This document shows, piece after piece, positions 18,682-26,952 of a DNA stretch of 64,000 nucleotides (within the stretch, counting starts at the first letter, position 1; every line of letters begins with the position of its first letter). Location: assembly GCA_965202735.1 (NCBI GenBank), contig OZ241844.1, positions 620,001-684,000 of the forward strand. The letters run 5' to 3'. This DNA comes from HK1 sp965202735. GTDB lineage: Bacteria > Pseudomonadota > Gammaproteobacteria > HK1. The notes under the pieces are model-generated. The model was not told where the DNA came from. It worked only from the letters and a program-made list of their open reading frames with translations, and made no database searches. The position numbers and the translations under genes were made by a program.

Positions 18682-19866
18682 TCACCATGCCGGCTCCCTG
18701 ATAAGAACGGCGCCGAACATGCCGTTCAGGCCGACGCCGGTACACAGGATCGACCCGATTCCACCGGCGAGCGCTCCGGCGCAGCCCATCGCGGCGGGAG
18801 CCCGGCGCCGGTGGACCATCTCCATCGCCAGGGTGACGTCGAACATTCCCGCCGCTCCCATGGCGTGTCCGATGTCGTCGGTCATCGATGCCACGGGCGG
18901 CGCCGCGTCTCCGAAGACCGACCGGACCGCGGCCGCCTGCAGCGCGTCGTCGATGTCGTTGTGGGAGAACGCCGACAGGATGAGGTCGACGTCGCCCGGG
19001 GTCGCTTCGGCGTCCGCGAAGCACCCGTGCATCGCGGCGATCAGACCCCGGGCGTCGGCGGCCGGCCGGGCCAGCTTCCAGGCGTCGTTGGTGGTGACGG
19101 CGCCCGCCATCTCGGCCAGGGCCGGCGCACCCCGGGCCAGGGCGTCGTCCGCCCGCTCGAGGAGCAGCGCGGCGGCGCCCTCCGAGGAAACCGCCCCCCG
19201 ACGGGTCCGGTCCGGCGATGGCGCGTCCGTCCCCGCCGCCGGCCGGTGCCACCGCAGGACGCGCAACGCGGACTGGACGGCCTCGCACAGCTCGTCCGCG
19301 CACAGGGCGATCACCGCATCGACGCCGGGGTCCGCAAGCAGCATCTGCGCCTGTTGAAGCACGACCGGCGCACAGATGCTCGCGGCCAGCACCTGGATCG
19401 GTCCCCTCAGTCCGAACTGGATGCTCGCCAGGCTCGCGGGGGCGTTGAAGACGGACTCCTGAAAGGCCCGCGGCTTCACGGATGCGGGGCCGTGGTCGAT
19501 CAGATCGTCGTAGATCTCCTGCGTCGTCGCGGCAGGGCCGTGCGAGGTGCCGTAGACGACACCGATCACCGGCCCCGCCGTCCCCTTTGCGGCAGGGACG
19601 CGGGCCCGGGTCAGCGCCAGATGCACCGCCGCGATGGCGAACTGGGAGACCAGCGACATCCTCGACGTCTGGCCGGTGTGCAGCATCCGCCTCAGGTCCG
19701 GCTTCACCGCCTCGGCGCACGGCAGCGTGCTCCGGTAGCGCGTGCACGGGGCGAACGTCCTCCCGCCGGCGCCGGGGGCGTCCCACAGCGCCCCGGTGCC
19801 GATCCCGAACGATCCGACGGCGCCGGCGCCGGTTATCGCGACGCGCCGAGCGAGATCCGGTGCCAT
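18682..19866 (-). CDS. Non-canonical ketosynthase-like protein
   Basis: A 394-residue thiolase-fold protein of the ketosynthase family. A cysteine is kept (Cys165 in LAASICAPVV) and the second histidine is kept (His334 in DDIGHAMGAAG), but the usual AHGTGT block is replaced by SAFSHNDIDD, where a histidine sits about three residues off the expected place. It may be a chain-length-factor-like partner, a starter-specific enzyme or an acyl transferase with the KS fold. The start at 19866 has GAGGAGCTGG before it and overlaps the small gene upstream by 34 bp. It differs from both of the operon's other ketosynthase genes. Confidence 0.8.
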   Translation of the reverse strand: MAPDLARRVAITGAGAVGSFGIGTGALWDAPGAGGRTFAPCTRYRSTLPCAEAVKPDLRRMLHTGQTSRMSLVSQFAIAAVHLALTRARVPAAKGTAGPVIGVVYGTSHGPAATTQEIYDDLIDHGPASVKPRAFQESVFNAPASLASIQFGLRGPIQVLAASICAPVVLQQAQMLLADPGVDAVIALCADELCEAVQSALRVLRWHRPAAGTDAPSPDRTRRGAVSSEGAAALLLERADDALARGAPALAEMAGAVTTNDAWKLARPAADARGLIAAMHGCFADAEATPGDVDLILSAFSHNDIDDALQAAAVRSVFGDAAPPVASMTDDIGHAMGAAGMFDVTLAMEMVHRRRAPAAMGCAGALAGGIGSILCTGVGLNGMFGAVLIREPAW

Positions 19867-20030
19867 TTCGCCAGCTCCTCGAGGGTGGGGTTGCCGGTCT
19901 CGCCGGAGAGCCGCTCCCAGGATCGGGCCGCGTCGGCGCTCCGGCCGGCCTCGCCCATCGCCGACACGCCCGCGGCCAGCCAGGTTCCGAGGAACGTGCG
20001 GCGGATGATGCGGCTCTCACGCCCTCGCAT
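19833..20030 (-). CDS. Small protein of unknown function with N-terminal hydrophobic segment
   Basis: A 65-residue frame beginning MRGRESRIIRRTFLGTWLAA, with a basic start and a short hydrophobic stretch (FLGTWLAAGVSAMG), then a polar tail (GNPTLEELAKWHRISLGASR). GGAGGG lies eight bases before the ATG, better than chance. It overlaps the acyltransferase upstream by 14 bp and the ketosynthase-like gene downstream by 34 bp, so it could couple their translation. It may be a membrane-tethered small subunit or only a coupling frame. I do not recognise it. Confidence 0.45.
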   Translation of the reverse strand: MRGRESRIIRRTFLGTWLAAGVSAMGEAGRSADAARSWERLSGETGNPTLEELAKWHRISLGASR

Positions 20031-21321
20031 CGTCGATTCCCTCCGGCGCCCGGGCCGGACCGGCGAAGCCGCGCACCACGTCATGGATGACGAGGTGCTT
20101 GAAGTACCGTTCCATCACGTAGGGGGTCAGGTGGCCGACCAGGTCGGCGGCGATGGCCCCGGGGGTCCCCCCGCGCACCATGGCGGCGAGGTCCATCATC
20201 ATCGGCAGCACCCTGAGTCCGTAGCCGGTCGAGTGCTCGGTACGCGACTCGTACGGCTCGTCGCGAAAGGCCCTGAAGCCGATCTTTTCGTACATCCTCG
20301 CCTGGAACTCGAAGGAGTCGTTGAAGATGAAGTGGATGCGTTTCTCGGCAGCCACGTCGATGACGCACTTGAAGAGCCCCTTCAGCAGCGCCGGGCTGAT
20401 GCGGTGGCGCCGCAGCACCCCGAGGCGTCCGACCTCGGCGACCCGTCCCATGCGCCGCCAGGGGCCGAGGTCGATCTCCGCTTCGCCTTCGATGGGCAGG
20501 CCGTACGGTCTGCGGTCGAGGAAGATGCCGATGCCGCCGACGGGACGATCGCCGGCGTATGCCAGGAACGGCACGAAGCCGTCCCGCCACCTGCCGTCGC
20601 AGGCCCGGTGCTCGCGCGCGATGTCGGCCGCCTCGATCTTCCGCCGCGGGCCGAGCGCGCCCTGCAGGTCCGCCCGGTACGCCTCGGCGATGACGTCGTG
20701 GAAGGTCTCCCGCTCGCTGCGGGACCTGGCCTCGCGGAACGAGTAACCTTCGAGCTCGAAGCCCGCGGGACGCTCCCACGCGGGTCCCATCGAGACGAAG
20801 TTCAGCCAGAGCGTGGCGAGCGCGCCCGCCACCATCAGGCTCAGCGGCACGTAGAGAAAGGCCGGGCTCGGGACCAGGACCAGCGCCGCGAGGCCGGCCG
20901 CCAGGTGCAGCCCTCCCCACATCGACGACAGCAGCCGGTGCAGGGGCTGGAACCCGACATCTCCCGTATTCATCGCGGTGAACGGCCGGCCCCTCGCCAG
21001 CAGCCAGAGGATCAGGGCCGCCAGGGTCCAGTAGACCGTCGGGGCGATCCAGGTCATCCAGGACGGGTCGGCGGCGCCCAGGGCGAGGAACGCGCAGACC
21101 AGGTGGAACACGGTCATGACCCGGGTGATCGGGGACGCCGCGCCGAGCCGCCGCTCGTACATCCAGAGACCGGCGTAGAGGGAGGCCGCGACGAACGGCG
21201 CCACGCCGAGCGGCGCGAAGTAGAGGGTGAAAATCGCGCACAGCATCACGCCGAGGCTGATCAGCATCAGCGTGACCATCGCGTGCAGCCGCCTGCCCGA
21301 ACCTGCCGTCCCGTGGTCCAC
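20017..21321 (-). CDS. Membrane protein with C-terminal FeeM-like N-acyltransferase domain
   Basis: A 434-residue two-part protein. Residues of about 12-185 hold roughly six hydrophobic segments (MVTLMLISLGVMLCAIFTLYF, APTVYWTLAALILWLLA, LHLAAGLAALVLV, FLYVPLSLMVAGALATLWL). Residues of about 195-415 are a GNAT-type fold like N-acyl amino acid synthase FeeM and the exosortase-associated acyltransferases: FREARSRSERETFHDVIAEAYR, GRVAEVGRLGVLRRHRISPALLKGLF, FNDSFEFQARMYEKIGFRAF. FeeM joins an acyl chain from an acyl carrier protein to an amino acid amine. I infer that it offloads the operon's acyl-ACP onto an amine at the inner membrane. The start is GTG 21321, with GAGGAAG before it. Confidence 0.78.
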   Translation of the reverse strand: MDHGTAGSGRRLHAMVTLMLISLGVMLCAIFTLYFAPLGVAPFVAASLYAGLWMYERRLGAASPITRVMTVFHLVCAFLALGAADPSWMTWIAPTVYWTLAALILWLLARGRPFTAMNTGDVGFQPLHRLLSSMWGGLHLAAGLAALVLVPSPAFLYVPLSLMVAGALATLWLNFVSMGPAWERPAGFELEGYSFREARSRSERETFHDVIAEAYRADLQGALGPRRKIEAADIAREHRACDGRWRDGFVPFLAYAGDRPVGGIGIFLDRRPYGLPIEGEAEIDLGPWRRMGRVAEVGRLGVLRRHRISPALLKGLFKCVIDVAAEKRIHFIFNDSFEFQARMYEKIGFRAFRDEPYESRTEHSTGYGLRVLPMMMDLAAMVRGGTPGAIAADLVGHLTPYVMERYFKHLVIHDVVRGFAGPARAPEGIDDARA

Positions 21322-21330
21322 GAGACTTCC

Positions 21331-22320
21331 TCAGCCCAGGGTGTCGAGAATGGAGCGGCCCAGGAAGGCCGGGGCGGAGACGGTCTCGCCGGTGTGCCGG
21401 TCGGCGCCGACGGCGCAGGTCAGGCCCGGTATCGCGAGGTCCCCGGTGAGGTAGGCGAGGGCGACGGATCGCCCGAGCGTCTCCGAATCGAACGCGGACT
21501 GGATGCGGCCGATGTCGTGGTCCTCGATGAAGACCGGCTGGCGCCGGAGGCCGGAGGCCTCTCCGTCGACGACCATCAGCACGCACTTGCGGTCCACCGA
21601 GCGCTTCTTCCGCTCGAGCGCCGCGGCCGCTCGCAGGTTCTCCTTGCGGAAGTCGATCATCCACTGGAGCCCGGCCTCGAAGACCGAGACGTCGGGCGGG
21701 ACGTCCCGCGCGCGGCTCAGGGTGCCCATCTCGGCCATCATGGCCGGAAACGCACCCTCGCCGACGACGAGGGCATCGCCGTCGGCGGCCTTCACGAGCG
21801 CGTCGATCACCGACCGCCTGCGTTCGGCCGCGCCGAACAGATGCAGCTCGTACTCCCCGAAATACCCGATGCGCGCCGCCAGGACCGCGGGGTCTCCGAT
21901 GGGCATGACGTTGAGGAAGGCGACGGAGTGGACCTCGTCGCCGAATGCCCTCCAGGCGACCTTCTCGGCCTCCGGTCCGATCAGGGCGAGCGCGAACGTC
22001 TCGTCGCGAATGTCCCGGAGCGCCGCGTCGCGGCCGGCGGCGCTCTGCTCGAGGGCGCAGCCGACGGCCTCCCCGTCGCCGGGCTCGCTCACGATCCGGA
22101 AGCCGCTCTCGAGGGCGATCACCCAGACGATGGCCTCGACTCCTCCCGACGAGGACGGGATCAGGGTGTTCGCGGCCCGGCCTTCGAAGAGGTCCCGGAC
22201 GTTGCAGCCGACGACGGCATCCAGCGCCTCGCAGGCCTGCGGACCCATGAGATCGAAACGGGCCCAGGCCTGCAGATCGGCCAGCCCGGCCTGCGTGCGC
22301 AGGCGTCGATAGTCGGTCAT
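21331..22320 (-). CDS. GcvT/YgfZ-like folate-binding-fold protein
   Basis: A 329-residue protein of the aminomethyltransferase (GcvT) fold. Supporting stretches are WARFDLMGPQACEALDAVVGCNVRDL, ALIGPEAEKVAW, YFGEYELHLFG, FEAGLQWMIDFRKENLRAAAAL and the C-terminal barrel RKCVLMVVDGE through FLGRSILDTLG. True GcvT belongs to the glycine cleavage system, but no gcvH or gcvP is near; here the gene lies between an acyl carrier protein gene (4-bp overlap) and the acyltransferase (9-bp gap). A folate-linked one-carbon step on the product or on its amine head group is possible, or a purely structural role. The substrate is unknown. Confidence 0.75.
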   Translation of the reverse strand: MTDYRRLRTQAGLADLQAWARFDLMGPQACEALDAVVGCNVRDLFEGRAANTLIPSSSGGVEAIVWVIALESGFRIVSEPGDGEAVGCALEQSAAGRDAALRDIRDETFALALIGPEAEKVAWRAFGDEVHSVAFLNVMPIGDPAVLAARIGYFGEYELHLFGAAERRRSVIDALVKAADGDALVVGEGAFPAMMAEMGTLSRARDVPPDVSVFEAGLQWMIDFRKENLRAAAALERKKRSVDRKCVLMVVDGEASGLRRQPVFIEDHDIGRIQSAFDSETLGRSVALAYLTGDLAIPGLTCAVGADRHTGETVSAPAFLGRSILDTLG

Positions 22321-22622
22321 CGCACATCCTCCTTCGGAGTCTGGCGGGACAGGATCAGGTCCACGATGGAATTCACGGACCGGATCTCCCGCATGTCTTC
22401 GTCCTCGACGCGGATCCCGAACTCGCCCTCGACGGCGACGACGATCTCGAGCGCATCGACGGAGTCGAGACCGAGTCCGACGCCGAAGAGCAGGCAGTCG
22501 TCCGGGATCTCGTCGGTGCGACGATCGAGGTCGAGGCGTTCGACCAGCGTTTCCTTGAGACGGTGCGTGAGGTCCCTGCGCCGCCCGGCGTAGGCGCGCG
22601 CTTCGGCAAGCGTGCTGATCAT
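22317..22622 (-). CDS. Acyl carrier protein 2
   Basis: A 101-residue carrier. The phosphopantetheine site is Ser54 in GLGLDSVDALEIVVAVEGEF, followed by the usual acidic helix (IRVEDEDMREIRSV). The 40 residues before the motif are longer than in AcpP and basic, so this is a dedicated carrier. Its ATG overlaps the ketoreductase stop by one base (TGATG) and its stop overlaps the GcvT-like start (ATGA). It would carry the growing chain for the condensing enzymes or hand it to the nearby acyltransferase. Confidence 0.95.
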   Translation of the reverse strand: MISTLAEARAYAGRRRDLTHRLKETLVERLDLDRRTDEIPDDCLLFGVGLGLDSVDALEIVVAVEGEFGIRVEDEDMREIRSVNSIVDLILSRQTPKEDVR

Positions 22623-23368
22623 CAGACGTAACTCCCTCCACTGACGTTGATGGTGGTCCCGGTGACGTAGGTCGACAGGTCGGAGCCGAGGAACACGCAC
22701 GGGCCGGCCACCTCTTCCGGACGCCCCACCCGCTGCAACGGGATGACCGCCCGCATCTCGTTCTTCGCGGCCGCCGGCGTGCGCCGGAGCATGTCGGTGT
22801 CGATGAGGCCGACGAGCAACGCATTGGCGAGCACGTTGTACCGGCCGGCCTCCCGCGCGAGAGACTTCGTGAAGCCGACGATGCCGGCCTTCGCCGCGGT
22901 GTAGTTGCACTGCCCGGGACGCCCGGCCAGTGCGGCGATGGAGCTGACGGAGATGATTCGGCCACGGCGCTGCCTCATCATCTGCCGGACCGCTTCGCGC
23001 GAGCACTGGTAGGCGCCGCGCAGGTTGACCGCGAGCACGTCGTCGAAATCCTTCTCGCCCATCATCACGAGCGGCCTGTCGCGGACGATGCCGGCGTTGT
23101 TGACCAGGATGTCCAGCGATCCGAACGCCTCCACCGCCGCGCTGACCAGGGCCCTGGCGGTGGGCGCTTCGGTGACCGACCCGATCACGGCTTCACACCG
23201 CGCCCCCGTCTCGCGGACCGCCGCCGCGGCCTCGTCCAGCGCGTCGGAGGCGCGTGACGCGTTGAGCACCAGCGATGCCCCGTGCCTCGCGTACTCCAGG
23301 GCGACGGACCGGCCGATCCCGCGCGAGGCGCCGGTGACGATGGCGGACTTTCCTTCGAGCAGCTTCAT
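22622..23368 (-). CDS. FabG-type 3-oxoacyl-ACP reductase
   Basis: A 248-residue short-chain dehydrogenase. It binds NADP through VTGASRGIGRSVALEYARHG, has LVNNAGIV, and has the catalytic Ser in ISVSSIAAL with Tyr and Lys in NYTAAKAGIVGF. The close VTGTTINVSGGSYV is typical of FabG. It should reduce the 3-keto group made by the operon's ketosynthases. It overlaps the thioesterase gene upstream (ATGA) and the ACP gene downstream. Confidence 0.95.
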   Translation of the reverse strand: MKLLEGKSAIVTGASRGIGRSVALEYARHGASLVLNASRASDALDEAAAAVRETGARCEAVIGSVTEAPTARALVSAAVEAFGSLDILVNNAGIVRDRPLVMMGEKDFDDVLAVNLRGAYQCSREAVRQMMRQRRGRIISVSSIAALAGRPGQCNYTAAKAGIVGFTKSLAREAGRYNVLANALLVGLIDTDMLRRTPAAAKNEMRAVIPLQRVGRPEEVAGPCVFLGSDLSTYVTGTTINVSGGSYV

Positions 23369-23844
23369 CGGGAGCTCTCCTGTTCGGATGTGGTGGGAAT
23401 ACCCGAGCGCATGCGCTCGAACACGCCCCGGAGGTCGTCGGGGTACAGGATGGGCCGCCGGCTGAAACGGTCCATGCACACGAGGTCGGCCCGTACCGTG
23501 CACACCAGGGTTCCCCCGCGGCGGACCCGGCTGACCCACCGGGAGCTCGCGGCCCCGAGCCTCTCGACCGAGGTCCGGACGGTGAGGTGGTCGTCGAACC
23601 GCGCCGGGGAGTGGAACTTCATTTCCGCCGAGCGCAGCGCCAGGCTCAGGCGCCGGTGCTCGAACAGGTCTCCGACGTCCAGCCCGACCGCGCGCATCAG
23701 CTCGTTGCGGCCGCGTTCCGCCATCTCCAGGTAGCGGGGGTGGTACACCACGCCGCCCGCGTCGGTATCCCCGAAGATCACCCGGCAGGTGGTGACCGCC
23801 GCGGTCCGCGCGGCGAAGCCGTCCGCGCTGGTCCGATCGTTCAC
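23365..23844 (-). CDS. YbgC-like hotdog acyl thioesterase
   Basis: A 159-residue 4HBT-family protein. The active-site region FGDTDAGGVVYHPRYLEMAERG (Asp-Thr-Asp near residues 26-28) matches YbgC/FadM-type thioesterases. It could release the finished chain as a free acid, edit stalled chains, or supply a starter. The start is the GTG at 23844 that overlaps the stop of the fused ketosynthase (GTGA), with GAGAGGAAC before it; no ATG fits. Its own stop overlaps the FabG start. Confidence 0.9.
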   Translation of the reverse strand: MNDRTSADGFAARTAAVTTCRVIFGDTDAGGVVYHPRYLEMAERGRNELMRAVGLDVGDLFEHRRLSLALRSAEMKFHSPARFDDHLTVRTSVERLGAASSRWVSRVRRGGTLVCTVRADLVCMDRFSRRPILYPDDLRGVFERMRSGIPTTSEQESSR

Positions 23845-26201
23845 GGAGCGTTCCTCTCGAGGATGAAAGCGAAGCCGTCTCCAATCAGGTCGAACCCGGT
23901 CGCCAGGACGTGGCGCAGCCGTGCGTCGGTGCTCCGGAGGACCACCAGCGCCGTCGCGACGGCCATGGCCGCGCCGCAGGAGGGAGCGAAGCCGAACACC
24001 CCGTCCGGCCGGACGATCGGCGGCGGCGCCGGTCCGAACACCTCGTTCAGCGCCTGGCGGCAGGCCCGGCGCGCCGGCGCGACGCCCCGATCGAGCAGGC
24101 TCACGAGACCGATGCCGGACGGCGTGACGCCGGACATGCCGAGCGCCGCGTCGATCGCACGCCGAAGACACGCGCCGTCGCGCGCCACCGAGAGGTCCAC
24201 GGGGTCCTGGAAGTGCGCCCATCCCGCGAGGCGCGCGACGGGCCGCAGTCCCCGCTCGCGGGCGCTCGCCGCCCGTTCCAGGGTCAGCGCCGCCGCGAAC
24301 TCGCCGAGCGCCCCGGCCCGGCCGCGGCGCCCGTCCGCCGCCCCCCGCACCACCCCGGCGCGGCGGCAGACCTCCAGGAGCCGCGGCGAGAGCTCGTCGG
24401 CCGACACCATCGCCACCCGGTCCTGGCGGCCGTCGCGGACCAGGTCCGACGCATAGGCGAGGCCCGCCGCGGCGCCGCACACGGTGGTGGTGTATCCCGT
24501 GATGCCGAACGCCAGCGAGCAGGCGCTCGGCGTCGCGTTCATGGTCGTCATCGGGAAGTAGTGCGCGCTCGCGAACGCGGGGTCGGCGAACACGCTCTCC
24601 ATGTACTTCTCGGTCGGCTTCTGGGCGGCGAAGATCACTCCGCCGACCAGGCCGGAGCGCGGCTGGTGGTCGTACGCGGCCCGGTCGTCGCCGAGCGCCT
24701 CGCCCAGGGCGAGCACGGCGTGGCGCGTCGCGGCCGCGCCCCGCACGAGCCGCCGGTGGCGGAGGTCGGCGGCCTGCGGCCGGGGACAGTACGCGGCGGC
24801 GACACCGCTCTCGGGGTCCTTCCGCGCGAGGGCGATCCCGGCCTCCAGGGCGCGCCGGAACCGGTCGACACCCGCACCGGCGGCGCTCACGATCCCGGCC
24901 CCCGTCACCACCACCGCGTCGGGCCGGCGCAGGCGTGGACGCCGGGATGTCCCGCCGCCTCCCGCCCGCACGATCAGCGAGCTGTTGTTGCCGCCGAACC
25001 CGAAGTTGTTGACCATGATCACGTCGGGTCTGCCGTGCCGCGGCAAGCCCCGCACGTAGTCGAGGCCCGCGCACTCCTCCCTCACCGCGTCCATGCGCAG
25101 GCCGTGCGGAACCACGCCGTCGCCGGCGAGCAGGAGGGAGGCGATCAGCTCCAGGACTCCGCTGGCGCCGAGCGTGTGGCCGAGGAAGGACTTGATGGAG
25201 CTGACCGGCGTGGAGTCGCCGAAGATCCGGCGCAGGGACCGGGACTCGGCGGCGTCGTTGGCTTCCGTCCCGGTCCCGTGCGCATTGACGTAGTCGATGT
25301 CGGCGGCGGTCAGTCCGACGTCGTCGAGCGCCGCGGCCATCGCCCGCTCGCATCCGGTGCCGTCCGGGTCCGGCGCGGTGGCATGCCACGCGTCGCCGGA
25401 GAGCCCGTACCCCAGGACCCCGGCGAGCGGCGGCCCGCACCCGGGCACCTCCAGGTCGCCGCGCTTGAGCACGACGATCCCCGCGCCCTCGCCGAGGTTG
25501 AGTCCGGGCGGGTTGGAGAACGGGGCGGTCTTGCCGGAGGAGATGACCCGCAGCGCGTTGAATCCCGCCATCACCGAGAGGGACACGGTGTCGGAGCCGC
25601 CGGCGACGACCAGGTCCAGCTCGCCCCTGCGGATGAGGTCGGCGCCGACGCCCACGGCGGTATTGGAGCTGGCGCAGGCCGAGGAGATCGTCACCACCCG
25701 GCCCCGGGCGCCGCACATGCGCTTGATGACGGACGTGCAGTGCGAGACCAGCGTCGCCGCGACGGTCCGGCGGCGGATCCGCTCCCACTGGCCGCGCAGG
25801 ACATGGCCGGCGATCTCCTCGGTGCGCACGAGGCCGCTGTGAGAGCTGCCGAGGCAGACGCCGACCCGCTCCGGATCGAGGTCCCGGGGGTTCACGCCGG
25901 CGTGGAGGATCGCCTCCCGGTAGGCCTCGATGGTCAGGAGCGTGGCGCGGTCCATCCACGACCGCGCGTCCGCGTCGGTCTCGACCGGGACGTCCTCGCC
26001 GAAGCTGCTCGCCAGCTCGCCGATGAAGCGGCAGGCGTCGAAGTGGGTCACCTTCGCGATGGAGTCGCGGCCGTCGAGCAGGGCCCGTCTCATCTCGGCG
26101 CAGTTGCGCCCGAGCGGAGAGAAGGCGCCCATGCCGACGACGACCGCCTCGTGGCCCGGACGCGGAGCCGGCGCCCCGCGGCGCCGGAAATTCGCATTCA
26201 T
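23841..26201 (-). CDS. Fused ketosynthase and chain-length-factor-like protein
   Basis: A 786-residue protein with two thiolase-fold halves. Half one (about 15-415) is an active ketosynthase: Cys176 in ISSACASSN, His308 in NAHGTGTEAND, His342 in SIKSFLGHTLGASG, closing NNFGFGGNNSSLIV. Half two (about 427-786) starts DAVVVTGAGIVSAAGAG and keeps a Cys (575, TTVCGAAAG) but has LLDRGV in place of the HGTGT block and GFAPSCGAA in place of GHTLGA, so both catalytic histidines are gone. That is the state of chain-length factors in type II polyketide and aryl-polyene systems, where the two are usually separate genes. GGAGGG precedes the ATG, which overlaps the upstream reductase. Confidence 0.92.
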   Translation of the reverse strand: MNANFRRRGAPAPRPGHEAVVVGMGAFSPLGRNCAEMRRALLDGRDSIAKVTHFDACRFIGELASSFGEDVPVETDADARSWMDRATLLTIEAYREAILHAGVNPRDLDPERVGVCLGSSHSGLVRTEEIAGHVLRGQWERIRRRTVAATLVSHCTSVIKRMCGARGRVVTISSACASSNTAVGVGADLIRRGELDLVVAGGSDTVSLSVMAGFNALRVISSGKTAPFSNPPGLNLGEGAGIVVLKRGDLEVPGCGPPLAGVLGYGLSGDAWHATAPDPDGTGCERAMAAALDDVGLTAADIDYVNAHGTGTEANDAAESRSLRRIFGDSTPVSSIKSFLGHTLGASGVLELIASLLLAGDGVVPHGLRMDAVREECAGLDYVRGLPRHGRPDVIMVNNFGFGGNNSSLIVRAGGGGTSRRPRLRRPDAVVVTGAGIVSAAGAGVDRFRRALEAGIALARKDPESGVAAAYCPRPQAADLRHRRLVRGAAATRHAVLALGEALGDDRAAYDHQPRSGLVGGVIFAAQKPTEKYMESVFADPAFASAHYFPMTTMNATPSACSLAFGITGYTTTVCGAAAGLAYASDLVRDGRQDRVAMVSADELSPRLLEVCRRAGVVRGAADGRRGRAGALGEFAAALTLERAASARERGLRPVARLAGWAHFQDPVDLSVARDGACLRRAIDAALGMSGVTPSGIGLVSLLDRGVAPARRACRQALNEVFGPAPPPIVRPDGVFGFAPSCGAAMAVATALVVLRSTDARLRHVLATGFDLIGDGFAFILERNAP

Positions 26202-26950
26202 CGCAGGAACCCTCCGTCGACACGCTGGACCGTGCCGTTGCAGTAGGAAGACGCGCCGGAGGCGAGGAACCAGACCGCCTCGGCGACCTCGGCGGGATCC
26301 CCCATCCGGGGCGACGCACTCGCGCCGAGGACGTGCTCGTACATGTGCGGGTCGAGGGCATCGACCATCGCGGTGCGGATGAACCCCGGCGCGAGCGCGT
26401 TGGTCCGCACGCCGAAGCCGCCGAAGTGCCGGGCGAGCAGCCGCGTGGCGCCGATCAGGCCGCCCTTGGTGGTGGCGTAGGGGACCTGCCCCTCCTTGCC
26501 GGCCACCCCCGCCATCGACGCCATCATCACCACCGTCCCGCCGCGGCCCGCCCGGGCCGAGCCGACGAGGTGCGGCGCGGCATGGAGCGCGAGCGCGACC
26601 GGGGCGGAGAGGTTTCCCCGCACCAGGTCGGCGTAGCGGTCCGGCGACATCGCCGCGAAGGCGCCGTCCCGGGTGCCCCCGGCGTTGTTGATCAGGACGT
26701 CCAGACCGCCGTACCGCTCGACCGTCCGGTCGACGACCATGCGGCACGCCCGCGGATCGCCGAGGTCGGCGCGGATCATCTCCGCCTCGACGCGCATGTC
26801 GGCGAGCAGGCCGCACACCTCGCGGGCCGCCGCCTCGTCGGCGCGGTAGACGAGAGCGAGCCGGCAGCCCGCGCGCGCGAACCTCTGGGTGATTGCCCGT
26901 CCGATACCGCGCGTGGCGCCGGTGACGAGAACGATGCGGCCCGTATCCAT
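26198..26950 (-). CDS. FabG-like ketoreductase, first copy
   Basis: A 250-residue short-chain dehydrogenase with VTGATRGIGRAITQRFARAG, LINNAGGTRDG, catalytic Ser in MMASMAGVAGKEG and Tyr/Lys in PYATTKGGLIGATR, and the close YCNGTVQRVDGGFLR. It should be an active 3-ketoacyl reductase. Its start lies two bases after the stop of the degenerate SDR gene, and its stop overlaps the fused ketosynthase. Two active reductases and one inactive-looking relative in one operon suggest either two different substrates or a hetero-oligomer. Confidence 0.93.
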   Translation of the reverse strand: MDTGRIVLVTGATRGIGRAITQRFARAGCRLALVYRADEAAAREVCGLLADMRVEAEMIRADLGDPRACRMVVDRTVERYGGLDVLINNAGGTRDGAFAAMSPDRYADLVRGNLSAPVALALHAAPHLVGSARAGRGGTVVMMASMAGVAGKEGQVPYATTKGGLIGATRLLARHFGGFGVRTNALAPGFIRTAMVDALDPHMYEHVLGASASPRMGDPAEVAEAVWFLASGASSYCNGTVQRVDGGFLR

Positions 26951-26952
26951 GG

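Noticed and set aside
21331..22320. Glycine cleavage system T protein
   Set aside because: No gcvH or gcvP nearby, and the gene is embedded in a lipid operon; only the fold assignment is kept.
18811..22593. Plus-strand open frame of 1260 codons across the lipid operon
   Set aside because: It is the antisense of well-supported overlapping genes; its translation is Arg/Gly/Pro-rich without motifs, as expected for shadows in very GC-rich DNA.
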